Shown in pieces: positions 9,390 through 16,485 of a DNA stretch of 64,000 nt (within the stretch, counting starts at the first letter, position 1; every line of letters begins with the position of its first letter). The notes beneath the pieces were generated by a model. The model was not told the origin of the DNA, searched no databases, and was given only the letters and a program-made list of their open reading frames with translations. This DNA comes from an uncultured Lachnospiraceae bacterium. Lineage in GTDB: Bacteria > Bacillota > Clostridia > Lachnospirales > Lachnospiraceae. The position numbers and the translations under genes were made by a program. The stretch is from positions 1-64,000 of the forward strand of contig CAJTTO010000014.1 in NCBI GenBank assembly GCA_910579275.1, given 5' to 3'.

Positions 9390-10892
9390 ATGAAATGTCC
9401 AAATTGTGGTAATGAATTGGGAGAGGGAAAACTGCTTTGTGAAAATTGCGGTGAAGAGATAAAAATTGTACCTGATTTTGATATAGAACTTGAAGATAAG
9501 TTAAAAGAGTCCATCAACGTCATGATCGAGGATATAGCTGTTGAAAATCTGGCTGAAACGGATGCTGCAGGCAAGGACACTGTCAGTGAGCCGGAATATA
9601 AGTTTGAGGATGATATCAAGGATGAGCTGCGTGACTATTTGCCGAAGGGACTGCCAAAGGCGACAGTCAATAAAAAAATTGTATTACTGACCGCAATTGT
9701 TTTAGCTGTGGCATGTATCGTGTCAATAACTGTCTTGTCAGTGAATTATTACAGGTATCATTCATTTGATTACCAATATGGTAAGGCGGTTGGCTTTGCA
9801 GCACACAATAATTATCCGGAGGCAATCGGGTATCTTGAGCGGGCGCTTGCGATTGATTCCGAAAATCTGGATGTCAGGTTTTTACTGGCAAAATATTATG
9901 ATAAAAACAGCCAGCAGGAGAGTGCAGTGTCTCTGCTGAAAGAAATTTTAAGAACAGATGCTGTGTATCCTAAGCGGGATGAAGTCTATGATATGTTGCT
10001 GGGAATCTGGGAATCCAAGGCGGATTATGCCGGAATGGCTGATATTTTAAAAAAATGCGATGTTCCACGAATTGTGTCAAAATATAATAAATATGCCGCC
10101 CTTAAGCCTGTGTTTAACAAAGCAGGCGGTGTCTATGATGAATTGATTTCGATTTCGCTAAAAGGAAATACGGAGGGATTTGTGTACTATACGATGGACG
10201 GTTCCATGCCGACAGACAATTCCCCCGTTTATGAGACTCCGATTTTGCTTGAATCAGGAGAATATACCATCACGGCAATGTTTGTGAATATGTATGGTGT
10301 AGAAAGCGATGTGGAAACCCAGCATTATTACATTAATCTGTCTCAGCCTGACAGTCCTGTAATTGACCCGGAGAGTGGAAAATACAAAAAGCCGGTTTTG
10401 ATAGAAGCCTTTCATGATAACAATACGAAAGTCTATTATACGACAGATGGTTCTGTACCCGACAAAAACAGCCTGCGGTATCTTGACCCGATTGAGATGC
10501 CTTATGGTGTAAGCAATTTTTCTTTTATATCTATTGATGAGTCAGGGCTTGGAAGTGAGGTAATAAATCGTTCCTACCATCTGGAGGTACAGGCAAACTT
10601 TAGTCCGGAATTAGCATTGCAGGTGTTAAAAAATAGTTTGTGGGCGGAAGGCAAGCTGCTTAATGTGGAAGGAAACGTGCCTAATAAACTTGGGATTAAC
10701 CAATATAAAGTAAATACCATATATCAGTCTGGAGAGACGGTATATTATATTGTATATGAGGAATACATGGATACCTTGGGTAAGACACATGATACGAATA
10801 ATATTTACGCGATAGATGTAAATACAGCGGCTTTGTTTCAGGCTTATAAGGTGGATGAAGGTGTGTACAATTTGCAGCCTTTTTCAGAGTAG
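9390..10892 (+). CDS. Zinc-ribbon, TPR and chitobiase-C-like repeat membrane protein
   Basis: The function is unknown. The architecture is clear. A zinc ribbon has cysteines C3, C6, C17 and C20 (CPNC..CENC), followed by an acidic linker. One membrane helix lies at about residues 92-114 (VLLTAIVLAVACIVSITVL). TPR-like helices follow at about 130-215. Two beta-sandwich repeats of the CHB_HEX_C_1 type then occur at about 245-320 and 325-400, each with a TxDGSxP motif (TMDGSMPTDN, TTDGSVPDKN). The last 90 residues form another extracytoplasmic domain. The ribbon would be cytoplasmic and the repeats outside. It may sense or organise envelope components, but that is inference. Confidence 0.8.
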   Translation: MKCPNCGNELGEGKLLCENCGEEIKIVPDFDIELEDKLKESINVMIEDIAVENLAETDAAGKDTVSEPEYKFEDDIKDELRDYLPKGLPKATVNKKIVLLTAIVLAVACIVSITVLSVNYYRYHSFDYQYGKAVGFAAHNNYPEAIGYLERALAIDSENLDVRFLLAKYYDKNSQQESAVSLLKEILRTDAVYPKRDEVYDMLLGIWESKADYAGMADILKKCDVPRIVSKYNKYAALKPVFNKAGGVYDELISISLKGNTEGFVYYTMDGSMPTDNSPVYETPILLESGEYTITAMFVNMYGVESDVETQHYYINLSQPDSPVIDPESGKYKKPVLIEAFHDNNTKVYYTTDGSVPDKNSLRYLDPIEMPYGVSNFSFISIDESGLGSEVINRSYHLEVQANFSPELALQVLKNSLWAEGKLLNVEGNVPNKLGINQYKVNTIYQSGETVYYIVYEEYMDTLGKTHDTNNIYAIDVNTAALFQAYKVDEGVYNLQPFSE

Positions 10893-10903
10893 CGTCAGGG
10901 ACG

Positions 10904-11003
10904 CATCAAGCCACCACAAAGAAAGCAAAAAGTCATTTGCGAAGCAAATTTTGCACGGATTTTTGCCTGTTACTGGAACGGAGTGAGCAGTAACAACTGT
11001 TAC
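10904..11003 (+). repeat. MITE-family remnant B (chimeric copy)
   Basis: It begins with 14 bases of the consensus left arm (CATCAAGCCACCAC). It then switches to a hairpin with different paired bases (ATTTGC-GAA-GCAAAT inside CAAAAA/TTTTTG). A terminal hairpin GTTACTG/CAGTAAC (10969-10994) and a final AACTGTTAC complete it. The left end and target duplication are not visible. A short GCGTC/GACGC hairpin precedes it. Confidence 0.6.
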
Positions 11004-11032
11004 AAGTGTTTGTATATTATTGCAAAAAAATG

Positions 11033-11061
11033 TTGAATTTATGCAGTGTATCAGATACAAT
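11033..11061 (+). promoter_or_regulatory. sigma-A promoter of nfnAB
   Basis: TTGAAT (11033-11038) and TACAAT (11056-11061) are spaced by 17 bp, about 55 bp before the nfnA start codon. Confidence 0.7.
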
Positions 11062-11115
11062 GAAAAAGGTGTGGAAAATGATAAGAAAGAAAAGAAAGGT
11101 TTGGTGAAGTAGCGG

Positions 11116-11994
11116 ATGTATAAAATATTAGATGCGAAAGAACTTACTACCAATATTTATCTTATGGTAGTGGAAGCGCCGCGTGTGGCAAAAAACTGTC
11201 AGCCGGGTCAGTTTGTGATTGTAAGGATGGATAAAGATGGCGAGAGGATACCTCTTACTGTCTGTGATTATGATAGAGAAAAAGGAACAATAACCATTGT
11301 CTTTCAGACCGTGGGTGCTGAGACGACAAGAATGGCTGCACTAAAAGCGGGGGATTCTTTTCATGATTTTGTCGGACCGCTGGGGTGCGCGTCAGAAATG
11401 GTGCATGAGGATAGAGAAGAACTTGCCGGTAAAAAGATTTTATTTGTGGCAGGCGGTGTTGGTACCGCACCTGTATATCCACAGGTAAAATGGTTACATA
11501 ACAACGGCATTGCTGCGGATGTCATTGTCGGGGCAAAGAATCATGACCTGTTGATCCTTGAAAAAGAGATGGAGGCTGTCGCAGGCAATTTGTATGTCAC
11601 CACGGATGACGGATCCTATGGACGTAAGGGTATGGTGACACAGACAATTCAGGAACTTGTGGACGAAGGTAAGAACTATGACTTGTGTATTGCCATTGGT
11701 CCTATGATTATGATGAAATTTGTGTGCAAGCTTACAAAGGAGCTTGGAATTCCTACAATCGTCAGCCTGAATCCGATTATGGTGGATGGCACAGGCATGT
11801 GTGGTGCCTGCCGTATCACGGTGGGTGACAAAGTGAAATTTGCATGTGTGGATGGTCCGGAGTTTGACGGACATCTTGTGAACTTTGACGAGGCGATGAA
11901 ACGCCAGCAGATTTATAAGACGGCAGAGGGACGGGCGATGCTGAAATTGCAGGAAGGCGATACGCATCATGGCGGATGTGGTCATTGCGAGTAA
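11116..11994 (+). CDS. nfnA: NADH-dependent ferredoxin:NADP+ oxidoreductase, small subunit
   Basis: This is an FAD/NAD-binding and [2Fe-2S] subunit of the soluble electron-bifurcating NfnAB complex. It was earlier called the sulfide dehydrogenase beta subunit and is related to PyrK. Residues 1-95 are the FAD-binding barrel (GQFVIVRMD). The nucleotide fold has GGVGTAPVYP near residues 114-123. The iron-sulfur ligands are clustered in GMCGACRI and FACVDG near residues 226-244. The 292 residues match the family, and the partner gene follows directly. The stop codon TAA lies within the left end of MITE copy C, which may have set the present C-terminus. Confidence 0.92.
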   Translation: MYKILDAKELTTNIYLMVVEAPRVAKNCQPGQFVIVRMDKDGERIPLTVCDYDREKGTITIVFQTVGAETTRMAALKAGDSFHDFVGPLGCASEMVHEDREELAGKKILFVAGGVGTAPVYPQVKWLHNNGIAADVIVGAKNHDLLILEKEMEAVAGNLYVTTDDGSYGRKGMVTQTIQELVDEGKNYDLCIAIGPMIMMKFVCKLTKELGIPTIVSLNPIMVDGTGMCGACRITVGDKVKFACVDGPEFDGHLVNFDEAMKRQQIYKTAEGRAMLKLQEGDTHHGGCGHCE

Positions 11995-12144
11995 TACTTC
12001 ATGCTAGGACTATGCACCAGCTGCAAAGTCCGTGAAACAACGATGCGGTTGAAATGTATCAAGCCTTAGTACATGGATTGGCACCACGAAGTGGTTTTGC
12101 ATGGCTTGATGCCTGTAACAGGAAGCCGAAGGCTGAACTGTTAC
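11991..12144 (+). mobile_element. MITE copy C between nfnA and nfnB
   Basis: The right end is GGCTGAACTGTTAC. The left end is decayed (GTAATACTTCATGC), and the first hairpin (AGGACT..AAGTCC) is partly lost. The CACGAAGTG hairpin apex and the GTAACAG/CTGTTAC hairpin are intact. About 17 extra bp lie between the hairpins. The flanks CATTGCGA and TATTGTGG agree at 5 of 8 positions, with only transitions, so this is an old insertion or the target duplication has decayed. Confidence 0.75.
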
Positions 12145-12164
12145 TATTGTGGAGGTGAAAATTA

Positions 12165-13550
12165 ATGGACGTGTTGACAAAAGTACCAGTACGTGAACAG
12201 GAGGCAGCGGTAAGAGCGAAAAATTTTGACGAAGTCTGCCTTGGATATAATAAAGAAGAAGCAATGAATGAGGCAGGGCGCTGCATTAACTGCAAGAACG
12301 CGCAGTGTATTCAGGGATGCCCTGTAGCAATCGACATTCCGGCATTTATTGAACAGGTAAAACTTGGAAATATTGCAGAGGCGTACCAGATTATCAGTCA
12401 GTCATCAGCATTACCCGCTGTCTGCGGACGTGTATGCCCACAGGAAAGCCAGTGTGAGGGAAAATGTATCCGTGGCATTAAAGGTGATCCGGTTTCCATT
12501 GGTAAGTTGGAGCGTTTTGTGGCAGACTGGGCAAGGGAGAACGGCATCAAGCCAGAACCTGCAAAGGAAAAGAATGGCAAAAAAGTGGCAGTGATCGGTT
12601 CGGGACCTGCAGGACTTACCTGTGCAGGTGATCTTGCAAGGCTTGGGTATGATGTCACAATCTTTGAGGCGCTTCATGAAGCAGGCGGTGTGCTGGTTTA
12701 TGGAATTCCGGAGTTCAGGCTTCCGAAGGAAGATGTTGTGGCAAAAGAGATTGCAAACGTGGAATCTTTAGGTGTGAAGATTGAGAAAAATGTTATTATT
12801 GGCAAATCTATCACAATTGATGAATTGATAGAAGATGAGGGATATGAGGCAGTATTTATCGGATCAGGTGCAGGACTTCCGAAGTTTATGGGGATTCCGG
12901 GTGAAAATGCGAATGGTGTTTTCTCTGCAAATGAGTATTTGACCAGAAGCAATCTGATGAAAGCGTTTCATGAGGATTCGAATACACCGATTATGCGCGG
13001 CAAGAAAGTTGCTGTTGTAGGCGGCGGCAATGTTGCCATGGATGCTGCAAGAACAGCACTTCGTCTTGGAGCAGAAGTTCATATCGTGTACAGACGCAGC
13101 GAAGAGGAGCTTCCGGCGAGAGTGGAGGAAGTGCACCATGCAAAAGAGGAGGGTATTATCTTTGATCTGCTCACGAATCCGACAGAGATTTTGGAAGATG
13201 AAAATAACTGGGTACGAGGCATGAAATGTATTAAGATGGAGCTTGGTGAGCCGGATGCATCTGGAAGACGCAGACCTGTCGAGATTCCGGACAGCGAGTT
13301 TGAGATGGAGCTTGATACGGTAATCATGTCACTTGGTACTTCTCCGAATCCACTGATTTCTTCCACGACAGAGGGATTGGAGACAAATAAATGGAAGTGC
13401 ATCGTTGCGGATGAAGAATTCGGCAGAACATCAAAGGAAGGTGTGTTTGCGGGTGGTGATGCAGTGACTGGTGCAGCGACTGTAATCCTTGCGATGGGTG
13501 CAGGGAAAGCGGCAGCCAAGGGAATTCATAATTATTTATCTGGTAAGTAA
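12165..13550 (+). CDS. nfnB: NADH-dependent ferredoxin:NADP+ oxidoreductase, large subunit (GltD-like)
   Basis: This is the large Nfn subunit. It carries two [4Fe-4S] clusters, a bifurcating FAD and the NADP(H) site. The N-terminal cluster cysteines are in CINCKNAQCIQGCP and CGRVCPQESQCEGKC, residues 41-103. The first dinucleotide fold is GSGPAGLTCAGDLA near residue 145, and the second is GGGNVAMDAARTA near residue 286. The C-terminal FAD site is GVFAGGDAVTGAATVI. The 461 residues match NfnB and GltD; pairing with nfnA and the absence of a GltB gene nearby favour NfnB. The ATG at 12165 follows GGAGGTG. Confidence 0.93.
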   Translation: MDVLTKVPVREQEAAVRAKNFDEVCLGYNKEEAMNEAGRCINCKNAQCIQGCPVAIDIPAFIEQVKLGNIAEAYQIISQSSALPAVCGRVCPQESQCEGKCIRGIKGDPVSIGKLERFVADWARENGIKPEPAKEKNGKKVAVIGSGPAGLTCAGDLARLGYDVTIFEALHEAGGVLVYGIPEFRLPKEDVVAKEIANVESLGVKIEKNVIIGKSITIDELIEDEGYEAVFIGSGAGLPKFMGIPGENANGVFSANEYLTRSNLMKAFHEDSNTPIMRGKKVAVVGGGNVAMDAARTALRLGAEVHIVYRRSEEELPARVEEVHHAKEEGIIFDLLTNPTEILEDENNWVRGMKCIKMELGEPDASGRRRPVEIPDSEFEMELDTVIMSLGTSPNPLISSTTEGLETNKWKCIVADEEFGRTSKEGVFAGGDAVTGAATVILAMGAGKAAAKGIHNYLSGK

Positions 13551-13570
13551 GTTACGAAACTGTTAAGGTA

Positions 13571-13727
13571 AGGAACTGTTAACAAATAACACATCAATTT
13601 GACTTGTCTAAATGTCCATCTGCGGCATCAGATAATCTTGACATAGCTCGATATGCCTGCGATTATCTTCTTTTCAGCTGAACATTTATACGGCGTCAAA
13701 TGAACAAGTTATTTATTAACAGTTCCT
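13571..13727 (+). repeat. 157-bp long-hairpin element (second palindromic repeat family)
   Basis: The 20-bp ends AGGAACTGTTAACAAATAAC and GTTATTTATTAACAGTTCCT are inverted repeats with one mismatch. Nested inside are perfect pairs ATTTGAC/GTCAAAT, TAAATGT/ACATTTA and AGATAATC/GATTATCT, so the whole segment can fold into one long hairpin. No target duplication was found. It occupies the gap after nfnB. Confidence 0.75.
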
Positions 13728-13751
13728 AATTTGTGTAACCAGAATACACAG

Positions 13752-13794
13752 GTTATTTCTTAGCAGTTCTTTGCGATAGGAACAGGAGGTTTGT
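13752..13794 (+). repeat. Partial copy of the second palindromic family, including a ribosome site
   Basis: GTTATTTCTTAGCAGTTCTT resembles the right end of the 157-bp element. It continues into GATAGGAACAGGAGG. The same order of sequence occurs before proA at 36127-36162. It supplies the AGGAGG of the following gene. Confidence 0.55.
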
Positions 13795-13796
13795 GC

Positions 13797-14297
13797 ATGT
13801 CAGACAGAAATGATGAGGTAAAGGTTTATCAGGATAAAATGGCAAAGGCAGAGGATTATAAAAGCTCGGCATACACGCTTTTATTGGTGGGAATTCTTGG
13901 AATCCTTGCATTTATCCTGATGGAGGCAGGGGTACTTCCTTTCCGACTTGCGGGGTCTGGAAAATATATTACCTATGGCGTAATGGGGATGATGTTTGTC
14001 ATATTTATCGTGATGGGCATTCTTTCATTAAAATCATCCCAAAAATACACGCAGGAGGCAGCTGCGGAGCAAGATCTGACAGAAAAAATCAGGGCATGGT
14101 CGAAAGAACATATTACTGCGGATTCTGTCAAAGAGCGTGTATGGTTTGAGGAGGACACGCCCGACGAGATGAAGTATTTTAAATATTTTGAAGCAATCAA
14201 GTCAGCTGTGACGCAGGAGTTTGGCAGTATGAATGCTTCCTATCTCGAAGCACTGTGTGAAGAATTGTATACGGAAATCTTTGAAGAAGGGGAATGA
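13797..14297 (+). CDS. Small membrane protein of unknown function
   Basis: The 166 residues have two hydrophobic segments, at about residues 22-42 and 55-75, joined by a short loop. An acidic, probably cytoplasmic, tail of about 90 residues follows. I recognise no catalytic motif. The ATG at 13797 is chosen because AGGAGG lies 7 nt upstream; a TTG at 13791 would begin within that spacer. It ends 12 bp before rlmH and is probably in the same transcript. Confidence 0.75.
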   Translation: MSDRNDEVKVYQDKMAKAEDYKSSAYTLLLVGILGILAFILMEAGVLPFRLAGSGKYITYGVMGMMFVIFIVMGILSLKSSQKYTQEAAAEQDLTEKIRAWSKEHITADSVKERVWFEEDTPDEMKYFKYFEAIKSAVTQEFGSMNASYLEALCEELYTEIFEEGE

Positions 14298-14309
14298 TTT
14301 ATACAGCAT

Positions 14310-14789
14310 ATGAATATAACGTTTGTGACAGTCGGAAAGATAAAAGAAAAATTTTTTCGGGATGCGGTTGCCGAGTATCAGAAAAGACTATCAAAATATT
14401 GCAAGTTGGATATTGTGGAGGTGGCAGACGAGAAAACACCGGACAAGGCGTCGGCGGTAATGGAGGAACAGATTAAACAGAAGGAAGCATCGCGCATTCT
14501 GAAAAATATAAAGGAGACTTCCTACTGCATCGCTCTAACAATCGATGGAAAGAAACGAGATTCTGTCAGTTTCGCAGAACATATAGAACAGCTTGGGCTC
14601 AGTGGAAACAGCAGCCTAGTGTTTGTGATTGGCGGTTCCCTTGGACTGCATGACAGTATTGTACAGCGCGCAGATGAAAAACTCAGTTTCTCGGATATGA
14701 CATTCCCGCATCAGTTGATGCGGGTTATTTTGATAGAGCAGATATATAGGTGTTTTCGGATTATGAATGGAGAACCATATCATAAGTAA
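14310..14789 (+). CDS. rlmH: 23S rRNA (pseudouridine-1915-N3) methyltransferase
   Basis: RlmH is a SPOUT-fold dimer that methylates pseudouridine 1915 of 23S rRNA. The 159 residues match the family. The start is typical (MNITFVTVGKIKEKFF), the SAM-binding knot is FVIGGSLGLHDSI near residues 108-120, and the end is NGEPYHK. The last codons are the site used by staphylococcal SCC elements for integration. Here the same 3' end is repeated 4.3 kb downstream, suggesting a comparable insertion site. Confidence 0.97.
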   Translation: MNITFVTVGKIKEKFFRDAVAEYQKRLSKYCKLDIVEVADEKTPDKASAVMEEQIKQKEASRILKNIKETSYCIALTIDGKKRDSVSFAEHIEQLGLSGNSSLVFVIGGSLGLHDSIVQRADEKLSFSDMTFPHQLMRVILIEQIYRCFRIMNGEPYHK

Positions 14790-14796
14790 AGGCGAA
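14767..14796 (+). repeat. Putative att direct repeat 1 at the rlmH 3' end
   Basis: This 30-bp stretch spans the last codons of rlmH. It matches 19051-19080 at 26 of 30 positions, including a perfect 13-base core ATATCATAAGTAA. All four mismatches are transitions. Confidence 0.65.
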
Positions 14797-14838
14797 GATG
14801 TGGGTTCGGGCTATACTGTGGCTACCCGGAGGATGTAA

Positions 14839-14982
14839 GCATACTCATTTACAACAAAGAATGGGAAAAATGTGCCGCAGATTATCCTGCAGGGGAACTG
14901 GGTGGAGCAGTGGGGCTTTGAGATTGGCTGCAGCGTGTCTGTGGAGTGTTACCAGAATAAGCTGGTTATCCTGAAGGATTAA
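14839..14982 (+). pseudogene. SymE-family toxin remnant (5' truncated)
   Basis: In one frame this encodes a peptide containing NVPQIILQGNWVEQWGFEIG and ending NKLVILKD before TAA. It matches the C-terminal swapped-hairpin core of SymE-type (type I toxin) proteins. The frame opens after a TAA at 14836 with no ATG; only a GTG at 14872 could start it, and no ribosome site is seen. The usual N-terminal RKLKV-type strand is missing, so I call it a remnant. No antisense RNA gene is recognisable. Confidence 0.6.
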
Positions 14983-14996
14983 AAAGGAAAAAATGC

Positions 14997-15133
14997 GTAA
15001 CAGTTCAGCCCAGGACTTTGCATTTACTGCAAAGTCCGTGAAATAGCGTAATGGTAGAGATGCATCAAGCCACCACGAAGTGGTTATGCATGGCTTGATG
15101 CCTGTAACAGGAAGCCGAAGGCTGAACTGTTAC
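14997..15133 (+). mobile_element. MITE copy D (full length, perfect target duplication)
   Basis: This 137-bp element has ends GTAACAGTTCAGC and GGCTGAACTGTTAC. It is flanked by the perfect 8-bp repeat AAAAATGC at 14989-14996 and 15134-15141. Three hairpins are intact: GGACTTTGCA/TGCAAAGTCC, CATCAAGCCA/TGGCTTGATG and GTAACAG/CTGTTAC. With the SymE remnant, this accounts for the 450-bp gap after rlmH. Confidence 0.92.
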
Positions 15134-15163
15134 AAAAATGCCGGGAGATAGGTTCTCGGCTTA

Positions 15164-15192
15164 TTGTAATTTGCCGGAAGTCTGTGTATAAT
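15164..15192 (+). promoter_or_regulatory. sigma-A promoter of the Rpn-type gene
   Basis: TTGTAA (15164-15169) and TATAAT (15187-15192) are spaced by 17 bp, just downstream of MITE copy D. Confidence 0.7.
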
Positions 15193-15267
15193 AGAAATAG
15201 ATAATAGGGATTTTGAAAAATACACATTTTCCGGCAGTGGTTTATGGAAAGAAAGCAGGTGGATAAA

Positions 15268-16077
15268 ATGGGAGACATGGAAACAAAGCAGACAAAATGG
15301 GAAGAATTAAGCATATCCAATGATTTCCTGTTTGGAAAGGTCATGCAGAATTCAGAACTGTGCAAAGAGTTATTGCAGAGAATTCTTCCGGATTTGAATA
15401 TTGAACGCATTGAATATCCGGAATTACAGAAGAATATCAATGTAGATATGGACGCTCATAGCGTCAGACTGGATGTGTATGTAAAGGACGACAAGGAGAC
15501 TGTTTACGACATAGAAATGCAGGTCAGTGATACAAAGGAACTGCCAAAGAGAAGCAGATATTATCAGGGAATGATTGACCTGCAGCTTGTGGATGCAGGT
15601 CAGCATTATAAAAAGTTGAACAAAAGCTATATCATATTTATCTGTCCCTTTGATTTATATGGGAAAGGGCGGCATATCTATACATTTGAAAATATCTGTA
15701 AAGAAGACAACAGTATTTCCATGGGGGATGAAGCCATAAAGATATTTCTGAACGCCGATGGGACAATGGATGATGTCAGCAGGGAGTTAAAGGCATTTTT
15801 GGACTATGTAGCTGGGCAGAAGCCGGAGGATTCTTATGTTGAGAAACTGGAAGAAGCTGTGCAGGAAGCCAAGAAAAACAGGGAATGGAGGCATGAGTAT
15901 ATGACGTTGTTGATGCGAGACCAAGAGAATGTGGAAAAGGGCAAAGAATATGGTGAAGAACTGATGGCCAAACTAATAATGTTACTAAATGAGGATGGGC
16001 GGCTATCAGATGTTGTAAGGATATCACAGGATAAAGAATATCGTCAGAGCCTTTATTTAGAATATCACATCATCTAA
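15268..16077 (+). CDS. Rpn family recombination-promoting nuclease / PD-(D/E)XK transposase-like protein
   Basis: This belongs to the PDDEXK_2 (Rpn/YhgA-like) group, cytosolic DNA nucleases often found in mobile or variable regions. The family opening is LSISNDFLFGKVM, and the nuclease core is RLDVYVKD..VYDIEMQ, with D and ExQ as likely metal ligands. A helical tail follows (residues about 190-269). The ATG at 15268 is preferred because AGGTGG lies 5 nt upstream; an ATG at 15244 in the same frame is possible. It has its own promoter and terminator, so it is an independent unit inside the putative rlmH island. Confidence 0.85.
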   Translation: MGDMETKQTKWEELSISNDFLFGKVMQNSELCKELLQRILPDLNIERIEYPELQKNINVDMDAHSVRLDVYVKDDKETVYDIEMQVSDTKELPKRSRYYQGMIDLQLVDAGQHYKKLNKSYIIFICPFDLYGKGRHIYTFENICKEDNSISMGDEAIKIFLNADGTMDDVSRELKAFLDYVAGQKPEDSYVEKLEEAVQEAKKNREWRHEYMTLLMRDQENVEKGKEYGEELMAKLIMLLNEDGRLSDVVRISQDKEYRQSLYLEYHII

Positions 16078-16090
16078 GAGCAGGAGTATG

Positions 16091-16127
16091 ACAAGGCAGA
16101 GTATTTCAAGTGCTCTGCCTTGTTTGA
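16091..16127 (+). terminator. Rho-independent terminator after the Rpn-type gene
   Basis: ACAAGGCAGAG pairs perfectly with CTCTGCCTTGT around an 11-nt loop. The T-run is short. Confidence 0.65.
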
Positions 16128-16158
16128 CAGAATAATATAGGGCTATTTTTGCACTTAG

Positions 16159-16368
16159 GCATGTTATGGAGAGCCATATCATACCCAAGTGCGTAATTAT
16201 GTAGATAACAGGGATACGGTCTATCTGGGCAGCTATGACGAAGAATGGTCGTTGCGGAAAGTACTGCGGCGGTTTATTTGGCATGACCGTATCCATGCAA
16301 AGGCAATGTACAGAATGGCAGTCAGAACATTTGGCGGCGGTATTCCGAATCCATTTCACTTTGTGTAA
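16159..16368 (+). pseudogene. C-terminal fragment of a DinB-like protein
   Basis: An open frame of 69 codons has no start codon after the TAG at 16156. It encodes VYLGSYDEEWSLRKVLRRF, then IWHDRIHAKAMYRMA, and ends NPFHFV. The helix with WHDRIHAKAM resembles the C-terminal part of DinB-type four-helix metalloproteins. Roughly the first half of a normal protein is missing. The remainder of the 408-bp gap between the Rpn gene and the Rieske oxidoreductase holds a terminator and an operator-like palindrome. Confidence 0.45.
16166..16195 (+). repeat. Weak att-like repeat 2
   Basis: This stretch resembles the rlmH 3' end (ATGGAGAnCCATATCATA, then GCG) at about 22 of 28 positions and in the same reading frame (GEPYH). 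It could be a decayed att site or a natural part of the DinB-like gene. Confidence 0.3.
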
Positions 16369-16383
16369 AGTTTATCATTTTGA

Positions 16384-16403
16384 ACAGTGCGTATAATCAC
16401 TGT
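16384..16403 (+). promoter_or_regulatory. Operator-like palindrome over a TATAAT
   Basis: ACAGTG and CACTGT are perfect inverted repeats around CGTATAAT. The centre could be a -10 box for the oxidoreductase downstream; no good -35 at 17 bp is visible. Confidence 0.3.
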
Positions 16404-16485
16404 ATTTTGGCATATGCTATTCAAAATCAACGCTATTTCATCAAATGCGGTGTCATGCAGGGATGGGATGTAACGGAGGTAAACA

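Noticed and set aside
12010..12295. - strand frames sharing the peptide SSAFGFLLQASSHA, also seen at 15084-15440 and 31493-31765
   Set aside because: The shared peptide is the reverse translation of the MITE hairpins; there are no ribosome sites and no conserved protein beyond the element.
14294..14476. Short + strand frame overlapping rlmH
   Set aside because: It is an alternative frame of rlmH, which has a complete family match.
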